Assembly (NCBI GenBank): GCA_021793335.1 | Contig: JAJYSW010000002.1 | Coordinates: 1 to 45,253, forward strand | Source of the DNA: Actinomycetes bacterium | Lineage (GTDB): Bacteria; Actinomycetota; Actinomycetes; Mycobacteriales; Micromonosporaceae | Direction of reading: 5' to 3' | DNA length: 45,253 nt | Shown here: in pieces, positions 42,094-45,253 of the stretch | Layout: the number at the start of each line of letters is the position of its first letter | How positions within the stretch are numbered: the first letter of the stretch is position 1 | Made by a program: the position numbers and the translations under genes | Notes under the pieces: generated by a model | Databases searched by the model: none | The model's input: the letters and a program-made list of their open reading frames with translations, nothing else | Told to the model about the DNA's origin: nothing

Positions 42094-43125
42094 CTAGGTG
42101 AGTGCTGTCACACAGGAGACGCCGGGGCAGTCCCACACGCGGCTCGACGCCCGCTCCCCCGTCGGGTCGACACGGGTGACGACTCCGCCGAACTGGCAGG
42201 CCACCAGAAGCGACCCGTCCGCGCACCGCACGGCGTCCCGCGGCCAGGAGCCGCCGGCCGGCACCGAGCGGACCAGCGTGGGGCCGGCCGGGTCGACGAC
42301 GACGACCTGATCGGTGCCGCGGACGGTGACATAGACCAGGCCGTGCTCCTCGTCGGCCACCACCGCACCGGGATAGGGGCGCGGGCCGTCCTCGGGCAGG
42401 CCGATGTCCGGCAGCGCCGCGAGGTCGGCGGGTTCGGCGCCCGGCAGCGGCAGCGTCGGGCCGAGCGCGAACGTCCCCGAGGCGGCGTCGAAGTCGCCGA
42501 CGACGACGGTGTTGGACAGCTCCCCGGCGATGAGCGCCCGGTCGCCGACGAATGCCAGGTGCCGTGGACCGAAACCGGGTTCGAGCGAGGTGGACGCGAC
42601 CGGCTCCAGTCGTCCCGCGGCGTCGAGCGCGAAGGCGTGGACCCGGTCCGAACCGAGGTCGACCACGAGGACGCGGCCCGAGTGGCAGACGATCTGGTGC
42701 GCGTGCGGGCCGGACTGTCGGTCCTGGTCGGGGCCCGAACCGACCAGTTCGAAGACCTCCACGGGAGCGTCCAGCGCGCCGTCGACGCCGATCGGCAGCA
42801 CCGCCACCGAACCGCCGCCGCCGCCGTTCCCGTAGTTCGCGACCAGCAGCCACTTCCCCGAGGGGTGCACGACGGCGTGGCACGGGTTGTCGCCGCCGGT
42901 GGCCTGCGCCGTCCCGATCTCCTCGGGTGCGAACGTCGTCCCGATCCTCCAGGCCGCCGCGAAACCCGGTTCGGTCTCGGAGACCGTGTAGACGGCGCCG
43001 GCCGGCCCTCCGGTCGTCACCCATGACGGGTTCGTCGTCGGGGCCGCTTCGCCGAGTCCGTCGGGACCGGCGACCACCAGACCGGGGCCGCCTTCGGAGG
43101 TGTAATCGCCAAGGAGATACCGCAT
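42094..43125 (-). CDS. Lactonase / beta-propeller protein (YbhE family)
   Basis: 343 residues of a seven-bladed propeller: PCHAVVHPSGKWLLVANYGNG, GPHAHQIVCHSGRVLVVDLGSDRVHAFAL, PGFGPRHLAFVGDRALIAGELSNTVVV and SVPAGGSWPRDAVR. The family includes 6-phosphogluconolactonase, but many members have other or unknown substrates. ATG 43125 fits the leaderless rule (TATGAT ends 7 nt upstream); an ATG at 43137 would overlap that -10. Confidence 0.85.
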   Translation of the reverse strand: MRYLLGDYTSEGGPGLVVAGPDGLGEAAPTTNPSWVTTGGPAGAVYTVSETEPGFAAAWRIGTTFAPEEIGTAQATGGDNPCHAVVHPSGKWLLVANYGNGGGGGSVAVLPIGVDGALDAPVEVFELVGSGPDQDRQSGPHAHQIVCHSGRVLVVDLGSDRVHAFALDAAGRLEPVASTSLEPGFGPRHLAFVGDRALIAGELSNTVVVGDFDAASGTFALGPTLPLPGAEPADLAALPDIGLPEDGPRPYPGAVVADEEHGLVYVTVRGTDQVVVVDPAGPTLVRSVPAGGSWPRDAVRCADGSLLVACQFGGVVTRVDPTGERASSRVWDCPGVSCVTALT

Positions 43126-43132
43126 TCGGCCC

Positions 43133-43138
43133 ATCATA
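43133..43138 (-). promoter_or_regulatory. -10 of the lactonase gene
   Basis: TATGAT, ending 7 nt before ATG 43125. No good -35 is visible. Confidence 0.4.
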
Positions 43139-43175
43139 GTGCCCCGCGACGCGGACGCCCGACGGCTCGGCGACC

Positions 43176-43181
43176 TACACT
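43176..43181 (+). promoter_or_regulatory. -10 of msrB
   Basis: TACACT, ending 6 nt before ATG 43188, indicating a leaderless message. No good -35 is visible. Confidence 0.4.
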
Positions 43182-43187
43182 CGACAC

Positions 43188-43595
43188 ATGAGCGAGCTGC
43201 ACATGGACGAGGGCCGGTGGCGCGAGCGACTGACCGACGCGGAGTACCGGGTGCTGCGCGAAGGCGGTACCGAGGCCCCGTGGACCGGCGAGTACGTCGA
43301 CGAGCGACGTAAGGGCGTCTACCGGTGCCGGGCCTGCGGAGCCGAACTGTTCGCCTCCGATACGAAGTTCGACGCCCACTGCGGCTGGCCCTCCTTCTGG
43401 ACGCCGCTGGCGGGCGACCGCGTCGAACTGCTCGAAGACCGCAGCCTCGGCATGGAGCGCACCGAGGTGCGGTGCGCGAACTGCGGATCCCACCTGGGCC
43501 ACGTCTTCTACGGCGAAGGCTGGGACAACCCCGAGGACGCCCGGTACTGCATCAACTCCATCAGTCTGACGCTCGAACCGGACGAGCGGGCCTGA
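43188..43595 (+). CDS. msrB: Peptide-methionine (R)-S-oxide reductase
   Basis: 135 residues, the usual size. The catalytic cysteine is C121 in RYCINSISL. A structural zinc is bound by two CxxC pairs (C47/C50 in CRACG, C96/C99 in CANCG). C65 in AHCGWPSFW may be the resolving cysteine. It repairs methionine R-sulfoxide in proteins with thioredoxin. It starts a short plus-strand pair with the kinase, 57 nt apart. Confidence 0.95.
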   Translation: MSELHMDEGRWRERLTDAEYRVLREGGTEAPWTGEYVDERRKGVYRCRACGAELFASDTKFDAHCGWPSFWTPLAGDRVELLEDRSLGMERTEVRCANCGSHLGHVFYGEGWDNPEDARYCINSISLTLEPDERA

Positions 43596-43652
43596 GACGG
43601 TCCCGACTAAGCTCGGCCCTGACCCTTCCCCTGAAGCGAAGAGAGGGCCGAG

Positions 43653-45167
43653 GTGCAACTCGGGACACTGATCGCGGGCCGGTACCGCCTGGACGACCGC
43701 ATCGCCGCCGGAGGCATGGGCGAGGTGTGGCGCGGTACCGACACCCGCCTGAACCGCGTCGTCGCCGTCAAGCTGCTCCACTCGGGACTGTCGGGCGACG
43801 ACCGGTTCCGCGCCAGGTTCCACCAGGAGGCGCAGGCCGTCGCCGCACTCCAGTCCCCCGGAATCGTCGCTCTCTACGACTACGGCGAGGAGCACGGCCC
43901 CGAAGGGCTCGTCTCCTACCTCATCATGGAACTCGTCCAGGGCCAATCTCTGGCGAACCTGATCCACCGGCGGGGCCGCCTCGCCCCCGGCGAGGTCCTC
44001 AAGATCATCGCCACCGCCGCCGAGGCCCTGGACGTCGCGCACCGCTCGCACATCATCCACCGCGACATCAAACCGGCGAACCTGCTGGTGAACGAGGACG
44101 GCGCGGTCAAGATCGTCGACTTCGGCATCGCCTCGGCCCGCGGCCAGGCCGGCCTCACCGAGACCGGCACCGTCATGGGGACCCTCTCCTACGCCTCCCC
44201 TGAACAGCTCGCCGGGCGCGAGCTGAGCGGTGCGACCGACCTCTACTCGCTCGGGATCGTCGCCTACGAGTGCCTGGCCGGGCGGCCCCCGTTCCCCGGC
44301 GGCGACCCGGCCGCGGTCATCACCGCGCACATGACCGGGCAGCCCGCGCCGCTGCCGCCCGACGTCCCGCAGCCGGTGGCGCAGATCGTGATGCGATGCC
44401 TCGCGAAAGACCCGCACCAGCGGTTCGGCTCCGCCGCCGAACTCGCCCTCGCCTGCCGGGAAGGGCGACCGGGACCGGGAACCGGGACGACGGCGATCCT
44501 GTCGCCGACCGCGCAGGAGACCGCACCGATGACCCGGCCGATGACACAGGGCATGGCCGCCGCACCGCAGCCGACCCAGGCGATGGCCCGAGAGGACTTC
44601 TCCGCACCGCCGGAGGGACGCGACCTGCCGCCGCCGCGCGATTTCGAGAAGCCCGAGCGCAGCAAGACCGTCCCGATCCTGCTCACCGTCGTGGGCGCGC
44701 TGGTGCTGGTGGTCGCTCTGGTCATGTGGCGATCCTGGGGCAGCGCCGAGGCGGACCCGGACGGCAACGCGGTCTCCGAGGGGCCCGCCTCGCAGACGGC
44801 GACCTCTGCCGCGGCGGAGACCGAGGAGGCCGAGGCCGCCGACGAGACCGAGGCGTCCCAGAACGACCGGGAGGAGTCCTCGAACGAGGACACTCCCGTC
44901 GAGGACGAGGCGCCCGAGACTTCCGAGGCACCCAGCCAGGCCACGGTGCCGAACGTGCTCGACAGGCCGCTCGTCGACGCGATCGGCGCTTTGGAGGAGG
45001 CCGGCTTCCTCAACATCGACGCGGCCGTGCAGGAGGGCGAGATCCCGGCCGGGCAGGACCCCTGCATCGTGACCTCGCAGGACCCGGCCGGGAACGGCGA
45101 CGAGCACGCCTACGAGACCACGATCCGCATCCAGTACTGGGACGACGGCACCGGCTGCGGGCGCTAG
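43653..45167 (+). CDS. Membrane serine/threonine protein kinase with one PASTA domain
   Basis: 504 residues. The kinase domain (about 10-265) has GxGxxG-type AAGGMGEVW, K40 in AVKLL, HRDIKPANLL (D138), DFGIAS (D157) and SPEQL in place of APE. A Pro/Thr-rich linker leads to one membrane helix (339-359), then an acidic Glu/Ser/Ala linker and a single PASTA-like domain (about 433-495, VPNVLDRPLVDAIGALEEAGF). PASTA domains sense peptidoglycan or lipid II. Two cysteines in or beside the domain may pair. The GTG follows GAGAGGG. Confidence 0.93.
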   Translation: MQLGTLIAGRYRLDDRIAAGGMGEVWRGTDTRLNRVVAVKLLHSGLSGDDRFRARFHQEAQAVAALQSPGIVALYDYGEEHGPEGLVSYLIMELVQGQSLANLIHRRGRLAPGEVLKIIATAAEALDVAHRSHIIHRDIKPANLLVNEDGAVKIVDFGIASARGQAGLTETGTVMGTLSYASPEQLAGRELSGATDLYSLGIVAYECLAGRPPFPGGDPAAVITAHMTGQPAPLPPDVPQPVAQIVMRCLAKDPHQRFGSAAELALACREGRPGPGTGTTAILSPTAQETAPMTRPMTQGMAAAPQPTQAMAREDFSAPPEGRDLPPPRDFEKPERSKTVPILLTVVGALVLVVALVMWRSWGSAEADPDGNAVSEGPASQTATSAAAETEEAEAADETEASQNDREESSNEDTPVEDEAPETSEAPSQATVPNVLDRPLVDAIGALEEAGFLNIDAAVQEGEIPAGQDPCIVTSQDPAGNGDEHAYETTIRIQYWDDGTGCGR

Positions 45168-45253
45168 CTCTGCGCAAGCACCCGGGGCGGAGCGGTACCC
45201 GAGTCCATTCGTTCGCTCGCCGGGCGGAGGACCTCCTCGACCCCGTTGTCGGA
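45164..45253 (-). CDS. Possible C-terminal end of a minus-strand gene (cut by window)
   Basis: An open frame enters from the right edge and ends at a TAG overlapping the kinase stop by 2 nt; its end reads NGVEEVLRPASERMDSG and finishes VLAQS. Only 29 residues are visible and no family can be named. It may be non-coding. Confidence 0.3.
   Translation of the reverse strand, partial: SDNGVEEVLRPASERMDSGTAPPRVLAQS

Noticed and set aside
43134-45107. A 657-codon minus-strand frame opposite the PASTA kinase and msrB
   Set aside because: Gly/Arg/Val/Asp-rich shadow of genes with clear catalytic motifs on the plus strand.

Overview
High-GC (about 70%) DNA typical of an actinomycete. Supporting signs: a GarA-type FHA protein next to gcvH, a mycothiol-dependent maleylpyruvate isomerase-like enzyme, an MMPL transporter, a PASTA serine/threonine kinase, a TipA-like MerR regulator, and several genes whose -10 boxes end 6-7 nt before the start codon (leaderless mRNAs). 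Genus and species cannot be fixed from the sequence.

Layout. 1-2.2 kb: the end of a siderophore operon (IucA/IucC synthetase, then an SbnH-like PLP decarboxylase, in long overlapping frames). 2.4-4.4 kb: a TPR-like protein and a TipA-like MerR regulator, convergent. 4.7-8.1 kb: sdhC-sdhA-sdhB on the minus strand, closed by a 17-bp-stem terminator and divergent from a LysR regulator. 9.2-13.0 kb: a small ankyrin protein, an 82-residue unknown, PabB, and a solute-binding/VWA membrane protein. 13.1-19.2 kb: the actinobacterial glycine-cleavage/GarA neighbourhood on the minus strand (CDP-alcohol phosphatidyltransferase, gcvH, garA, bifunctional nuclease, MerR, gcvP), with a glycine riboswitch in the gcvP leader. 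19.5-20.1 kb: an unknown membrane protein.

20.2-30.5 kb: an L-rhamnose locus. The minus-strand operon rhaM-rhaI-rhaEW-rhaB-SBP-permease-permease-yesL is divergent from a LacI repressor, with two matching operators in the shared promoter region. A GH51 arabinofuranosidase follows, preceded by a repeated regulatory element. 32.2-36.5 kb: a mycothiol-dependent enzyme, then a two-component system whose kinase carries an extra C-terminal membrane anchor and outer domain, divergent from a coupled DedA / CDP-alcohol phosphatidyltransferase pair. 36.5-43.1 kb: a DUF2264 protein, a second DedA, a TetR-MMPL pair and a beta-propeller lactonase. 43.2 kb to the end: msrB, a PASTA kinase, and perhaps the tail of one more minus-strand gene.

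The signals least explained by ordinary annotation are: (a) a 35-nt element (stem-loop plus CGATATATATCTTT) present twice with identical spacing and a compensatory stem change; (b) a roughly 9-kb block (8.16-17.4 kb) whose plus strand is C/A-rich at silent sites whichever strand is coding; (c) the kinase with a C-terminal extracytoplasmic domain beside a lipid-type DedA/CDP-alcohol transferase pair; and (d) paired repeats in the leader of the GH51 gene and in the kinase/DedA intergenic region.
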